From Jejuia algarum (GTDB taxonomy: Bacteria > Bacteroidota > Bacteroidia > Flavobacteriales > Flavobacteriaceae), in contig CANMAQ010000006.1 of the NCBI GenBank assembly GCA_947495775.1, positions 1-64,000 on the forward strand: a stretch of DNA of 64,000 bases, in the 5' to 3' direction. The notes below the pieces were generated by a model. That model saw only the letters and a list, made by a program, of their open reading frames with translations. It was not told the origin of the DNA and did not search any database. The translations under genes were made by a program, and so were the position numbers. Positions 33,652-42,552 of this stretch are shown here, in pieces. Each line of letters begins with the position of its first letter. Within the stretch, counting starts at the first letter, position 1.

Positions 33652-34707
33652 ATGTTAAGTACAGAAGAAAAAAAACAATACAACCGTCATCTTATCTTAG
33701 ACCAAATAGGCCTTGAAGGACAAGAAAAATTAAAAAAAGCTAAAGTACTGGTTATTGGTGCTGGAGGTTTAGGCTGTCCTATTTTACAATACCTTACGGC
33801 CGCTGGCGTTGGCACTATTGGTATTATAGATAACGATGTTGTAGATCAAAGTAATTTACAGCGCCAAATACTTTATACGCATGACGATATAGGCCAGCCT
33901 AAAGCCGAAGTTGCTGCAACCAAACTCAGGCGCTTAAATCCGTTTGTACATTTTAAAATCCATATCGAAATGCTTTCTAAAAGCAATGCTTTAACGCTTT
34001 TTAAAGCTTACGATATCATTATAGATGGCAGCGATAATTTTCCAACACGATATTTGGTTAACGATGCTGCTGTACTCACAGAAAAACCTTTAGTTTTCGG
34101 TGCTATTTTTAAATTTGAAGGTCAGGTTAGTGTCTTTAATTATAATAACGGACCCACCTACCGCTGCTTATACCCTACACCACCCCAACCAGGTGCTGTC
34201 CCTAATTGTTCAGATATAGGCGTTTTGGGCGTATTACCGGGAGTGATTGGGAGTTTCCAAGCCAGTGAAGCGATTAAAATTATATGTGGTATTGGCGCCC
34301 CCCTCTCTGGACAACTGTTAACCTATGATATGCTCTCTCACCGGCAGCTACTTTTAGAATTCGATAAAACTGAAAATGCTCAGCTTACAACTCTGGAAAG
34401 TGATTATGAGTTTTTCTGTGGTATACATACCCCCATTACTAAAGATGAAATTAGCTTAGAAACGCTAGAGGCCGCTCTTCAAGACTATAACCTATTAGAT
34501 GTTCGAGAACTCTGGGAACGGGAGAACTACCACATAGGAGGCCAACATATCCCTTTAGACGAGTTAGAAACGCGTAGCAACGAAATTAAAACCTCCAAAC
34601 CTCTTGTTGTATATTGCCAATCAGGACTACGTAGTTCTAAAGCCATAGAGATCCTTAATGAGCTAAATTTGAAGACACCACTACTAAAATTAAAAGGGCA
34701 ACTGTAA
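33652..34707 (+). CDS. ThiF/MoeB-type adenylyltransferase fused to a rhodanese domain
   Basis: The 351-residue protein has an E1-like domain (about 1-245) with VIGAGGLGCPILQYLTAAGVG (Rossmann Gly loop), the DNDVVDQSNLQRQ segment and KAEVAATKLRRLNP. It then has a rhodanese domain (about 262-351) with active-site loop VVYCQSGLRSSKA. Known: the E1 part adenylates the ThiS (or MoaD) C-terminal Gly, and the rhodanese part can hand on sulfur. Only part of the MoeB zinc Cys set is present (TYRCLYP). Position at the end of the thi operon, five bases after thiH, makes ThiS the likely partner. Confidence 0.9.
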   Translation: MLSTEEKKQYNRHLILDQIGLEGQEKLKKAKVLVIGAGGLGCPILQYLTAAGVGTIGIIDNDVVDQSNLQRQILYTHDDIGQPKAEVAATKLRRLNPFVHFKIHIEMLSKSNALTLFKAYDIIIDGSDNFPTRYLVNDAAVLTEKPLVFGAIFKFEGQVSVFNYNNGPTYRCLYPTPPQPGAVPNCSDIGVLGVLPGVIGSFQASEAIKIICGIGAPLSGQLLTYDMLSHRQLLLEFDKTENAQLTTLESDYEFFCGIHTPITKDEISLETLEAALQDYNLLDVRELWERENYHIGGQHIPLDELETRSNEIKTSKPLVVYCQSGLRSSKAIEILNELNLKTPLLKLKGQL

Positions 34708-35875
34708 AACGCTTAGAAACGAAAAGCAGGCTAAACAGATTTACCACAGACTTATAATTTTGAGCAGATTTTCAGATATATATTAAATATTTTATGACAC
34801 TAAATTATATTCTAAACAGATCATAATTAAAAACTAGTGCATTGATTTGATGTAAAACGAACAAGAACGATAAATTAATTACTTTATCAATAAAAACATT
34901 TGGAACACAGTACAAAGGTTTTAAAAATGTAGAAAGCATTAGACAGATCCATTTCACAGGTTAGTGCACGTAGCATTTTAGATAAAATCTAAACATTTAT
35001 AGCGCAGTTCAAAAGGCGTCCCCTTTGAAACGTTTCCGTTTTAGAGTGCCGTTACTTTTACCTAAACGGCAACTTCTGGGGCTACTCCTTGATCCTTTTA
35101 AAGCGACAACAATAGACCTAAAATAAAAAAGCATTCCTATCTTCTTATAAAAGAAAAAAGGAAAGCTTTCCATTGGTTACCAATTTTACTTGGTAAACTA
35201 CATCATGCCAAGGACATGAACAACACAACTTCTTTATACTAAAAAAACTCCAATTTGCTAGAGCTTTATGACAATTTAACGGTCTGGACGAGACTCAAAC
35301 TTTATGTTTATAAGACATCTAAAACCTAGCACTCTCTAGGTTTAAAAATTTGTGCTGACAATTCGTGAACTTTTATATATTTTCTATACTATCGACATAA
35401 CTGTGCGGGCAAATATATAGTTTGCGCTGTGATAAAACAATACAAACCTCAATAAATTTAACAAAATGCTATGGGTATAAAAACGGGGCTCTGCATAATT
35501 TCACGTGTTAAATAACATCTTAAAACATCTAGCTTTGATAAAAATTAATTGCTAGACAAAATCAATTTGTTAAATTTACTGCCATACAAATTATAAACTC
35601 ATAGGCAGGCACTACAGCCATAATTATTTTTATACCAATCATAATCTTAGTAATAGAACCCTATCAACATGACTCTGTTGTAATATTAGGAAACTCTGAA
35701 ACTCCTAAATAGAATTTAAGAAAGCTTCTTGATACGCTTTATGGTTTAAAATGGCCTATACATCTAAATAACTAACAAAAACAATCAGCGACGCTTTCCT
35801 TCCTGATTAATAGGATTTAATTCCCTATAATGATCTCGTTCAACTTGTAAAAAAAGGACCTTACTAGAAAGTATT
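34708..35875. other. Gene-poor region with several hairpins, possibly decayed sequence
   Basis: These roughly 1.17 kb have stops in all frames and no gene I can defend. A short readable stretch, GTQYKGFKNVESIRQIHFTG, appears near 34900 between stops and could be a piece of a dead gene. Hairpins are present at 35035-35076 (CCGTTT / AAACGG), 35129-35177 (AAAGC and TTCCT pair with AGGAA and GCTTT), and 35322-35343 (AAACCTAG / CTAGGTTT). No clear promoter or ORF links them. It may hold noncoding RNA or a degraded accessory gene. Confidence 0.5.
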
Positions 35876-35910
35876 AAAAAAAAGACCGTCTAAATATTTT
35901 TTAGACGGTC
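35876..35910 (-). terminator. Intrinsic terminator after the first T9SS paralog
   Basis: GACCGTCTAAA (35884-35894) and TTTAGACGGTC (35900-35910) form an 11-bp stem. On the minus strand it is followed by eight U residues. Confidence 0.9.
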
Positions 35911-35966
35911 TCTTTAAGTAAGATTGTAATTGTAAAAATCTTTACTTACTATACTTAGCAATTAAA

Positions 35967-36824
35967 TTACTGCTTGATAATTTTAGTACTGAATACTCCT
36001 TTTGAAGAATCAATTTTAACGATATAAACACCAGCAGATAAGCTCGCTACATTCATATTAGTTGTAGATAAAGCATCAGCAGACTGCGTTAATACTTTAT
36101 TCCCTAATAAGCTGTAAACTTCAACTTGGTTAATTTTTAAAACATTACTGCTAATTTCTAAAACATTGTTTACTGGGTTAGAAACAAAAAAGTCGTTTGA
36201 AGATAATTGTTTAACATCAGTACTAAATGTTGGATCAAAATCAGCTTCTACAAAATCAAATACAGTACCGCCGCCACCAGAAAGAGTAATTTCTCCTGAA
36301 GTTGAAGCGACTCTTCTTGCTGCTGCTGCATTATCTCCGTCAATTCTTATACCATTAAACCATAAATTATCATTTCTAAAAAACCATTGTCCTGCTTCTG
36401 GAGAATCTTGTAATATATCTCCACCTTGTTCACTTTGAATAGCTATAGCAGAACTTGAATTACCTGGACCTTCATCTGTATCTGGTTCAGCAAAAACTAA
36501 AGCGCCTTGACCTTCAGTTAAAGATTCAATAAAAAAGTCTAAAGGTTGTAATACTCCATCTTGGTCTTCTGCAAATCTTCCTTCTGGGTTTTGCGATATA
36601 AAAAATATTTGTCTGTTAGAACTTTCATCTAACGCTTCGTAAATTAAATTTACACGTTCTCCATCAGGTATTGGATTGCTCGTTGGTACTGTTACGTAAA
36701 CTGGTGGCATAGAACCTCTAACTCTCAGCCTATAAGATCTTTCTTCTCTAGTAAAATCTTGAGCTTGTATATTTATAGCAGATGCTACTAAAAATAAAAA
36801 ACAAATAAGTGTAATTTTTTTCAT
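35967..36824 (-). CDS. T9SS-secreted protein, paralog A of a tandem pair
   Basis: The 285-residue product has a signal peptide (about 1-21, ending NIQAQD) and a C-terminal T9SS sorting domain (about 213-285, SNPVNNVLEISS ... SAGVYIVKIDSSKGVFSTKII). The middle reads YRLRVRGSMPPVYVTVPTSN, NRQIFFISQNPEG and DFFIESLTEGQGALVFAEPD. This strand spacing resembles a ricin-type beta-trefoil, with repeated aromatic and Gly positions. The gene 36992 encodes a clear homolog with the same layout (YEALDESSNRQIFFI versus YETLDATSNRQSFTI). Seen: signal, sorting domain and paralogy. Inferred: surface-displayed or released binding protein; no enzyme residues seen. Confidence 0.75.
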   Translation of the reverse strand: MKKITLICFLFLVASAINIQAQDFTREERSYRLRVRGSMPPVYVTVPTSNPIPDGERVNLIYEALDESSNRQIFFISQNPEGRFAEDQDGVLQPLDFFIESLTEGQGALVFAEPDTDEGPGNSSSAIAIQSEQGGDILQDSPEAGQWFFRNDNLWFNGIRIDGDNAAAARRVASTSGEITLSGGGGTVFDFVEADFDPTFSTDVKQLSSNDFFVSNPVNNVLEISSNVLKINQVEVYSLLGNKVLTQSADALSTTNMNVASLSAGVYIVKIDSSKGVFSTKIIKQ

Positions 36825-36991
36825 AATTCTTAATTTAGTTTATTAAAATGTTTGTGATTAAAAATAAATTCGCCATAAATATAATAATTATAATTAAACA
36901 TACAACTTTTTATCAAATCTAAATCAAATACATCTGTAATTAATAGCATTGCTATTAATTAAACTAACAATAGAAACACAGTTTTAGCCTT

Positions 36992-37771
36992 CTATTTCAT
37001 GATTTTAGTCGTAAATACTCCTTTTTCTGTTTTAATCCTAATGACGTATAAACCTGACGCTAATGACGACGTGTTCAAATTTGTAAACACTTGAAAAATA
37101 TTTTGTTTAAGCAATACGCTTTTTCCTAATGTGCTATACACTTCTATTTCATTTATAAGTGCGGTCTTAGAACGAATGTTTAATACATCATCAACAATAG
37201 GATTCGAAACAAAAATAGCATCTTTATTTAAAGCAGGTGATGTGACATTTAGCGATTCTAGAAGTTCAAAAGAGAACATTGTTGGCTCTCCACCACTCAC
37301 ACTAACATTTCCTGTTTGCGATACAATGCGCCTTACAGCTCTAGCACCTTCTATAAGACTGTTATTAAATATTTCTGTACCCTGTTGTCTAAAAAACCAT
37401 TGCGCATCATCAGCAGATTGTTCACCAGATTCTGCCCGTACGCCAACACTTGTATTGATATCCTGATCGTTTTCATAGACCCAAGCACCTTTACCCTCAA
37501 CGACAGACTCTATAAAATATGTAGGTTGATCTAAATTGTCTGTTCTTCGTATCGTAAAAGATTGTCTGTTAGAGGTTGCATCTAATGTTTCATATGTTAG
37601 AACTTGTACTTCTCCATCAGGTATTGAAGGTGTTGGAACGGAAACATATAAATCCGTACCTTGAACAAGTATCCTATAAATACCATCTATATCTTCAAAA
37701 GATGTTTGCGCTTCTATTTTAGGAGTTAAACCTATAAAAAAGAAGGCTATTAATAATATATTTTTTTTCAT
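36992..37771 (-). CDS. T9SS-secreted protein, paralog B of a tandem pair
   Basis: The 259-residue product has a signal peptide (about 1-21, ending KIEAQT), a middle domain like the previous gene (IYRILVQGTDLYVSVPT, LTYETLDATSNRQSFTI, YFIESVVEGKGAWVYEN, QWFFRQQ) and a T9SS sorting domain (about 185-259, SNPIVDDVLNIRS ... ASGLYVIRIKTEKGVFTTKIM). It lies 167 bases upstream of paralog A on the same strand, so the pair may be cotranscribed. The two differ in length mainly through a Glu/Asp/Ser-rich loop in A. Divergence after duplication is inferred. Function unknown. Confidence 0.75.
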   Translation of the reverse strand: MKKNILLIAFFFIGLTPKIEAQTSFEDIDGIYRILVQGTDLYVSVPTPSIPDGEVQVLTYETLDATSNRQSFTIRRTDNLDQPTYFIESVVEGKGAWVYENDQDINTSVGVRAESGEQSADDAQWFFRQQGTEIFNNSLIEGARAVRRIVSQTGNVSVSGGEPTMFSFELLESLNVTSPALNKDAIFVSNPIVDDVLNIRSKTALINEIEVYSTLGKSVLLKQNIFQVFTNLNTSSLASGLYVIRIKTEKGVFTTKIMK

Positions 37772-37863
37772 ACTTTATTTTTAAAAATTAATAGTTATAT
37801 GTATTTGCTAATGGTTGATAATTTATCTATCGTATTCCAGATCGTTTAACATGTCCTATAACA

Positions 37864-39411
37864 CTAGGCTTGATGCACTGGTTTTAGCAAATCATTTACG
37901 GTTTTTACAGGATTAAATGTTTCCACAGGAACTTCCACAAAAATGGAATTCCAATACGCCATACTGCCATTCCATAATCCAGGCAACTCTAAAGCCTGTA
38001 TATCAACACCGTTTTGTGTTTTCATCGTAATAAAAGCAGCTTCAGGATCTACATAATCTAATAAATTAAATGGCTCTCCTTTATAATTTTTAACGCCACA
38101 AACTAAATCGGTAGGATTAAAATGCGTCGCTTTATATACAATAGATTGCTGGCGCTTTTTACTAAAGTCAATTTGGGCGAATTCTACAATTTGAAGTGAT
38201 ATATCTCCATTTTCGGCTTTCACCCAAAACGGACCACCACCAGGTTCCCCTTCATTCTTCACCATACCACAAGCACGAATAGGTCGGTTTAATTTCTCCT
38301 TAACATACTTCAGTTTAGCTTCATGGCTAAAACTACCGAAATTATCATCAACATATACGTTAAGTTGCTTTCTTAAAAAATAAGCCATGGCTGTAACATC
38401 TGCATCATCTACCGTGTCACTGTCTATTTGTCTCAAATACGCAAACACTTGCTGCTGTGCTTTAAGAAGTGCTCCTGCTAATAGTTTCTTATAGTATGAG
38501 CATTCTACATTTTTTTCAGCAACTACAATATTATCAATATTCTTAATGAATATAAGATCACTATCTAAATCATTGAGATTTTGCAATAACGCACCATGCC
38601 CTCCAGGTCTAAATAAGATAGAATCATCTTCTTTTCTATATACCTTTTTATCTTTTGTAAGTGCTAGTGTTTCGGTCGCTTCCTTTTGATAAGAAAAGGA
38701 CACATCAAAGCTCACGCCTGTTTTAATTTCCAGATTCGCTTGTATCGCTTTAAGCTCTTCCAAAAAATAACTATGATGCTTTTCTGAAACTGTAAAATGC
38801 AAATTTGCTGTACCTTTAGAACTCGCATATAAAGACGCCTCAAACAAATGTTCTTGGAAGGCTGTAATGTAATGTGAATCGTATTTATGAAATGGTAATA
38901 AGCCTTTGGGGTAAAAACTATAGTTTAGACCATCTTCCGAAAGCATTATTTTCACAAATTGATAGTACTTTTCAGCATCCTCTAAATTTTCATAATGAGG
39001 TACTGTTGTTTTTAACTTTGAAATAACATCGTCATAAAAGGGAAATACCTCTAATTGAGAGATGAAAACTTTAATAAGATCGTCACCTTGATTTTCGATG
39101 TACTTTTCAATACTGTCTTTTGAAGGCTCAAAAGTATTGATAAACTTAAATAAAAACTTAAACATTCGTGTTGCTGCTCCAGAAGCGGGCACAAACTTTA
39201 AAATATGAAGTCCTTCTTTATGTGTGTTGTATAAGGCAATTAAATCTTCTGTTTCTTGGGGATTATAAGCATTTATACCTCTACCTATTGTGGCTGCAGA
39301 TAATAAATGGGAATGCGTCATTCCATGTTTTAAACGTTTAATTTGAGCATTAACTGCGTCTAAACTAATCCCTTTATTATGAATATGATCAATATCTTTT
39401 TCGGTAAACAT
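37864..39411 (-). CDS. DUF4301 family protein, nucleotidyltransferase-like
   Basis: The 515-residue protein matches DUF4301, a Bacteroidota family. It contains FVPASGAATRMFK (about 73-85), which resembles the Gly-rich nucleotide loop of UDP-sugar pyrophosphorylases, then LLPFHKY (171-177) and SILFRPGGHGALLQNLND (264-281), which fits the sugar-nucleotide site. A later GMVKNEGEPGGGPFWVK stretch is family-typical. Seen: motifs. Inferred: a sugar-nucleotide or related nucleotidyltransferase; the substrate is unknown. Upstream lie two copies of the palindrome AAATCGATTT that could be operators. Confidence 0.85.
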   Translation of the reverse strand: MFTEKDIDHIHNKGISLDAVNAQIKRLKHGMTHSHLLSAATIGRGINAYNPQETEDLIALYNTHKEGLHILKFVPASGAATRMFKFLFKFINTFEPSKDSIEKYIENQGDDLIKVFISQLEVFPFYDDVISKLKTTVPHYENLEDAEKYYQFVKIMLSEDGLNYSFYPKGLLPFHKYDSHYITAFQEHLFEASLYASSKGTANLHFTVSEKHHSYFLEELKAIQANLEIKTGVSFDVSFSYQKEATETLALTKDKKVYRKEDDSILFRPGGHGALLQNLNDLDSDLIFIKNIDNIVVAEKNVECSYYKKLLAGALLKAQQQVFAYLRQIDSDTVDDADVTAMAYFLRKQLNVYVDDNFGSFSHEAKLKYVKEKLNRPIRACGMVKNEGEPGGGPFWVKAENGDISLQIVEFAQIDFSKKRQQSIVYKATHFNPTDLVCGVKNYKGEPFNLLDYVDPEAAFITMKTQNGVDIQALELPGLWNGSMAYWNSIFVEVPVETFNPVKTVNDLLKPVHQA

Positions 39412-39432
39412 AACTTCTTATTTTAATGAACA

Positions 39433-39471
39433 TAAAATCGATTTCCGAACTAAGATTCTAAAATCGATTTC
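39433..39471. promoter_or_regulatory. Direct repeat of a palindrome upstream of DUF4301
   Basis: TAAAATCGATTTC occurs twice, and the palindrome AAATCGATTT lies at 39435-39444 and 39461-39470, 26 bases apart. It lies 24-60 bases before the DUF4301 start on the minus strand. This is a plausible dimer-binding operator pair; the regulator is unknown. Confidence 0.45.
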
Positions 39472-39605
39472 TATGTCGTTTTTTGTAACTATTTTAACTA
39501 TTATCAATAACTGATGTAAAAAAAGGAAACAGGCTTAGAGGAGGCAATAAATATAGTTGTAATAATTTTATTTTCGTCAAACTGTACATTCAACACTTTT
39601 AAAAG

Positions 39606-40328
39606 TTATTTTTTTAGAAATTCAAAAAACGCTTCGTCATCTTCAAGAGCTGTACCAATAACCACCATAGTTGCACCTGCATTGTAGGCTTGCTCTATAG
39701 CGGCTTTTGTTCTTAAGCCACCTCCAACAATTAACGGCATTTTTAATTCAGATGTCACAACGCTTATTATACCATAAGGTATTGGTGTTGCAGCGCCACT
39801 CCCTGCTTCTAAATACATCAATTTTAAACCTAATAATTCACCTGCCTTTGCCGTATTGGCAATATGTTCGGGATTGTCTTGACTTAAAGGCATTGTTCCT
39901 GTAACTTTTGCAACCGTAGTGAGGTGACCGCTTTCTACGAGAACATAGCCCGTAGGAATAACTTCAAGAGTCGTATCTTTAAGTTTTGGAACCGCTGCGA
40001 CATGTTGCCCAATAAGATATTCGGCATTTCGCCCCGAGAGAAGAGACAAAAACAAAAGTGCATCGGCGTGTGCTGTTATTTGAGTAACATCTCCAGGAAA
40101 TAGCACAACAGGCAACTCTGTACAAGCTTTAATTTGCGCGACTAAAACACCTGTAGCATTAGCATCTACAGTACTTCCACCTACAAAGATATGTGTAGCA
40201 ACAGATGCTTCTATTTTCTGAATAAATTTTTGAGTTTGGCCTATTTCAAATTTATCAGGATCTATTAAAACAGCCAAACATCTTTTGTTTAGTGTATACG
40301 CTTCAAATATGTCTTTATAAATATCCAT
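39606..40328 (-). CDS. Geranylgeranylglyceryl phosphate synthase family protein
   Basis: The protein (about 240 residues) is a TIM-barrel prenyltransferase of the GGGPS/PcrB family, which joins glycerol-1-phosphate and a long polyprenyl diphosphate. It shows CLAVLIDPDKF near the start, FVGGSTVDAN, LMYLEAGSGAATPIP and the phosphate-site LIVGGGLRTKAAIEQAYNAGATMVVIGT. I place the start at MDIYKD (40328); the upstream Met at 40349 adds a Cys-rich leader not seen in the family. The start overlaps the stop of the phosphopantetheinyl transferase gene by one base. Known: such ether-lipid type enzymes occur in Flavobacteriia, but their product in the cell is unclear. Confidence 0.87.
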   Translation of the reverse strand: MDIYKDIFEAYTLNKRCLAVLIDPDKFEIGQTQKFIQKIEASVATHIFVGGSTVDANATGVLVAQIKACTELPVVLFPGDVTQITAHADALLFLSLLSGRNAEYLIGQHVAAVPKLKDTTLEVIPTGYVLVESGHLTTVAKVTGTMPLSQDNPEHIANTAKAGELLGLKLMYLEAGSGAATPIPYGIISVVTSELKMPLIVGGGLRTKAAIEQAYNAGATMVVIGTALEDDEAFFEFLKK

Positions 40329-40954
40329 TAGGCAATAGCATAAGCACAAGTAAACCCTTCAAACTCTATAAACGCTATAGAATAACGGTGCTTCTTATCT
40401 TTATAATCAATCCATGCAACCGTTTCTTTTGCCTCTAAACAAAAAGGAATCGCCAAACAATGCGCTTTAAAACTCAATCCTGGTGTACAAAACAATTTAT
40501 AAAGGGCCTCTTTAATACACCATATTACCGTTAACTTTCTTATATAATCGGCTGCTCCTTTCTTTAAATACTCAAACTCGTAAGCGACAAATTTATGTGC
40601 AATTACAGCTATTTTATCACGCTGTTTTTCTAAATCTATCCCCACAATACCATCGCTTATAATCACAGCTGAAAAATGAAACGAATGCGTTATAGAAATT
40701 TGCTTTCCGTCTTTAAGGTAAGGCTTTCCAAAAGCATCATAATACAAATCCTTGTCTGCATACCCAAATGCCGCCAATAACCATCTTACACTTAAAAAAC
40801 CACGTTGGTGCAACTCGCTTTTCATAGACAAAACGCGTTCTAAAGCATTAGACTCTAGAGTTACACCTGCCATTAGATCTTCGTAAGATTCTGTAAGCTT
40901 CCAGATTTTAACAGTAGTTTGTGAGTTCGGTGTTATCGTTTTATATAAAGGCAT
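40328..40954 (-). CDS. 4'-phosphopantetheinyl transferase superfamily protein
   Basis: The 208-residue Sfp-like enzyme moves the phosphopantetheine arm of CoA onto a carrier protein. The central motif reads ISITHSFHFSAVIISDGIVGIDLE (about 90-113), with the magnesium-binding Asp/Glu pair in GIDLE. The WCIKEALYKLF motif (about 144-154) completes the site. No carrier protein or synthase gene is adjacent. Its stop shares one base with the GGGPS-like gene start (TAATG), so the two are coupled. The linkage recurs in Flavobacteriia, but its meaning is unknown to me. Confidence 0.88.
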   Translation of the reverse strand: MPLYKTITPNSQTTVKIWKLTESYEDLMAGVTLESNALERVLSMKSELHQRGFLSVRWLLAAFGYADKDLYYDAFGKPYLKDGKQISITHSFHFSAVIISDGIVGIDLEKQRDKIAVIAHKFVAYEFEYLKKGAADYIRKLTVIWCIKEALYKLFCTPGLSFKAHCLAIPFCLEAKETVAWIDYKDKKHRYSIAFIEFEGFTCAYAIA

Positions 40955-40977
40955 TTAATTTTGTAAAACTTAATAGT

Positions 40978-40985
40978 TATCTTTG
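40978..40985 (+). promoter_or_regulatory. -7 promoter element for ahcY
   Basis: TATCTTTG is a full match to TAnnTTTG and lies about 100 bases before the ahcY start, predicting a leader of roughly 95 bases. A TTTG occurs upstream, but at a shorter spacing than usual. Confidence 0.5.
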
Positions 40986-41085
40986 CAATCTGTAATTGGA
41001 AAGGTCTTTTATAAAAGCGAAATTACGTTTTTTTGAAGACCAAACACAATGACAATTCGTATTTAAAAAACAAAAGAAAATTGAT

Positions 41086-42402
41086 ATGAGTACAAAAACA
41101 ATTCCTTACGTTGCAAGTAAAGTAAAAGACATCTCCTTAGCTGAATGGGGACGAAAAGAAATAGAATTGGCTGAAGCAGAGATGCCAGGGCTTATGAGCT
41201 TGCGCGAAGAATATAAAGACGCACAACCTTTAAAAGGCGCTCGTATTGCTGGTTGTTTACACATGACAATTCAAACAGCAGTATTGATTGAAACTTTACA
41301 AGCTTTGGGTGCGGAAGTGACTTGGAGTTCTTGTAACATTTTCTCAACTCAAGATCAAGCTGCCGCTGCTATCGCTGCCGCGGGAACAGCTGTTTATGCT
41401 TGGAAAGATATGAGCGAAGAAGAGTTTGATTGGTGTATCGAGCAAACGTTATTCTTTGGAGAAGATCGCAAACCTCTTAACATGATTCTTGATGATGGTG
41501 GAGATTTAACGAATATGGTATTAGACAGATACCCAGAGTTAGCTGCTGGTATCAATGGTTTATCTGAAGAAACCACTACGGGAGTTCACAGACTCTATGA
41601 GCGTGTTAAAAACGGGACATTAACAATGCCTGCTATTAACGTTAACGATTCTGTTACCAAATCTAAATTTGATAACAAATACGGTTGTAAAGAAAGTGCT
41701 GTTGATGCTGTGCGTCGCGCAACAGATATCATGCTTGCTGGAAAACGTGTAACCGTTTGTGGTTACGGCGATGTAGGTAAAGGAACTGCGGCTTCTTTTC
41801 AGGGTGCTGGAAGTATTGTTACAGTAACCGAAATAGACCCTATTTGTGCACTTCAAGCTGCTATGGATGGTTTTGAAGTTAAAAAGTTAGAAACGGTTGT
41901 AGCAAACTCTGATATTGTAATTACAACTACAGGAAATAAAGATATTGTACGTGCTGAGCATTTCAAAGCTATGAAGGATAAAACCATAGTGTGTAACATT
42001 GGTCACTTTGACAATGAAATTCAAATGGCTTGGTTGAACGATAATTACGGAACAACTAAAAACACGATTAAACCTCAAGTTGACAAATATACTGTTGATG
42101 GCAAAGATATTATTATCCTTGCTGAAGGCCGTTTAGTAAATTTAGGTTGCGCTACAGGACACCCTAGCTTTGTTATGAGTAATTCTTTTACCAACCAAAC
42201 GCTTGCACAAATAGAGCTTTGGAATAACGCTGATGCTTATGGTAATGAAGTGTATATGTTACCGAAACATCTCGATGAAAAAGTAGCAAAACTACACTTA
42301 GAAAAAATAGGCGTAGAATTAACTGTTTTAGAAAAAGACCAAGCAGAATATATTGGTGTTACTGTTGAAGGTCCTTATAAACCTGAGCATTACAGATACT
42401 AG
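41086..42402 (+). CDS. ahcY: Adenosylhomocysteinase (SAH hydrolase)
   Basis: The 438-residue enzyme splits S-adenosylhomocysteine into adenosine and homocysteine with bound NAD. It shows VASKVKDISLAEWGRKEIELAE at the start, AGCLHMTIQTAVLIETL, SSCNIFSTQDQAAAAIA, the Rossmann motif GYGDVGKGTAASFQG, HFDNEIQMAWL and the C-terminal VTVEGPYKPEHYRY. Length is normal. A bidirectional terminator follows. It completes the activated methyl cycle, which also serves RsmA here. Confidence 0.97.
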   Translation: MSTKTIPYVASKVKDISLAEWGRKEIELAEAEMPGLMSLREEYKDAQPLKGARIAGCLHMTIQTAVLIETLQALGAEVTWSSCNIFSTQDQAAAAIAAAGTAVYAWKDMSEEEFDWCIEQTLFFGEDRKPLNMILDDGGDLTNMVLDRYPELAAGINGLSEETTTGVHRLYERVKNGTLTMPAINVNDSVTKSKFDNKYGCKESAVDAVRRATDIMLAGKRVTVCGYGDVGKGTAASFQGAGSIVTVTEIDPICALQAAMDGFEVKKLETVVANSDIVITTTGNKDIVRAEHFKAMKDKTIVCNIGHFDNEIQMAWLNDNYGTTKNTIKPQVDKYTVDGKDIIILAEGRLVNLGCATGHPSFVMSNSFTNQTLAQIELWNNADAYGNEVYMLPKHLDEKVAKLHLEKIGVELTVLEKDQAEYIGVTVEGPYKPEHYRY

Positions 42403-42455
42403 AATAGCTTTTAAGCATAAAATTTAAACACTTTACGCTGCTTCTAAAATAAAAT

Positions 42456-42495
42456 TAAAAAAATCCCGCAAATTGTGTTTGCGGGATTCTTATTT
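42456..42495. terminator. Bidirectional intrinsic terminator after ahcY
   Basis: AATCCCGCAAA (42462-42472) and TTTGCGGGATT (42478-42488) form an 11-bp stem with A-runs before and a T-rich run after. It serves ahcY and the converging PilJ-domain gene. Confidence 0.9.
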
Positions 42496-42552
42496 TAGTA
42501 TCAAATGTACATACGGTACGACTTAATACATATTTATTGTTTTGTTAGTTTT

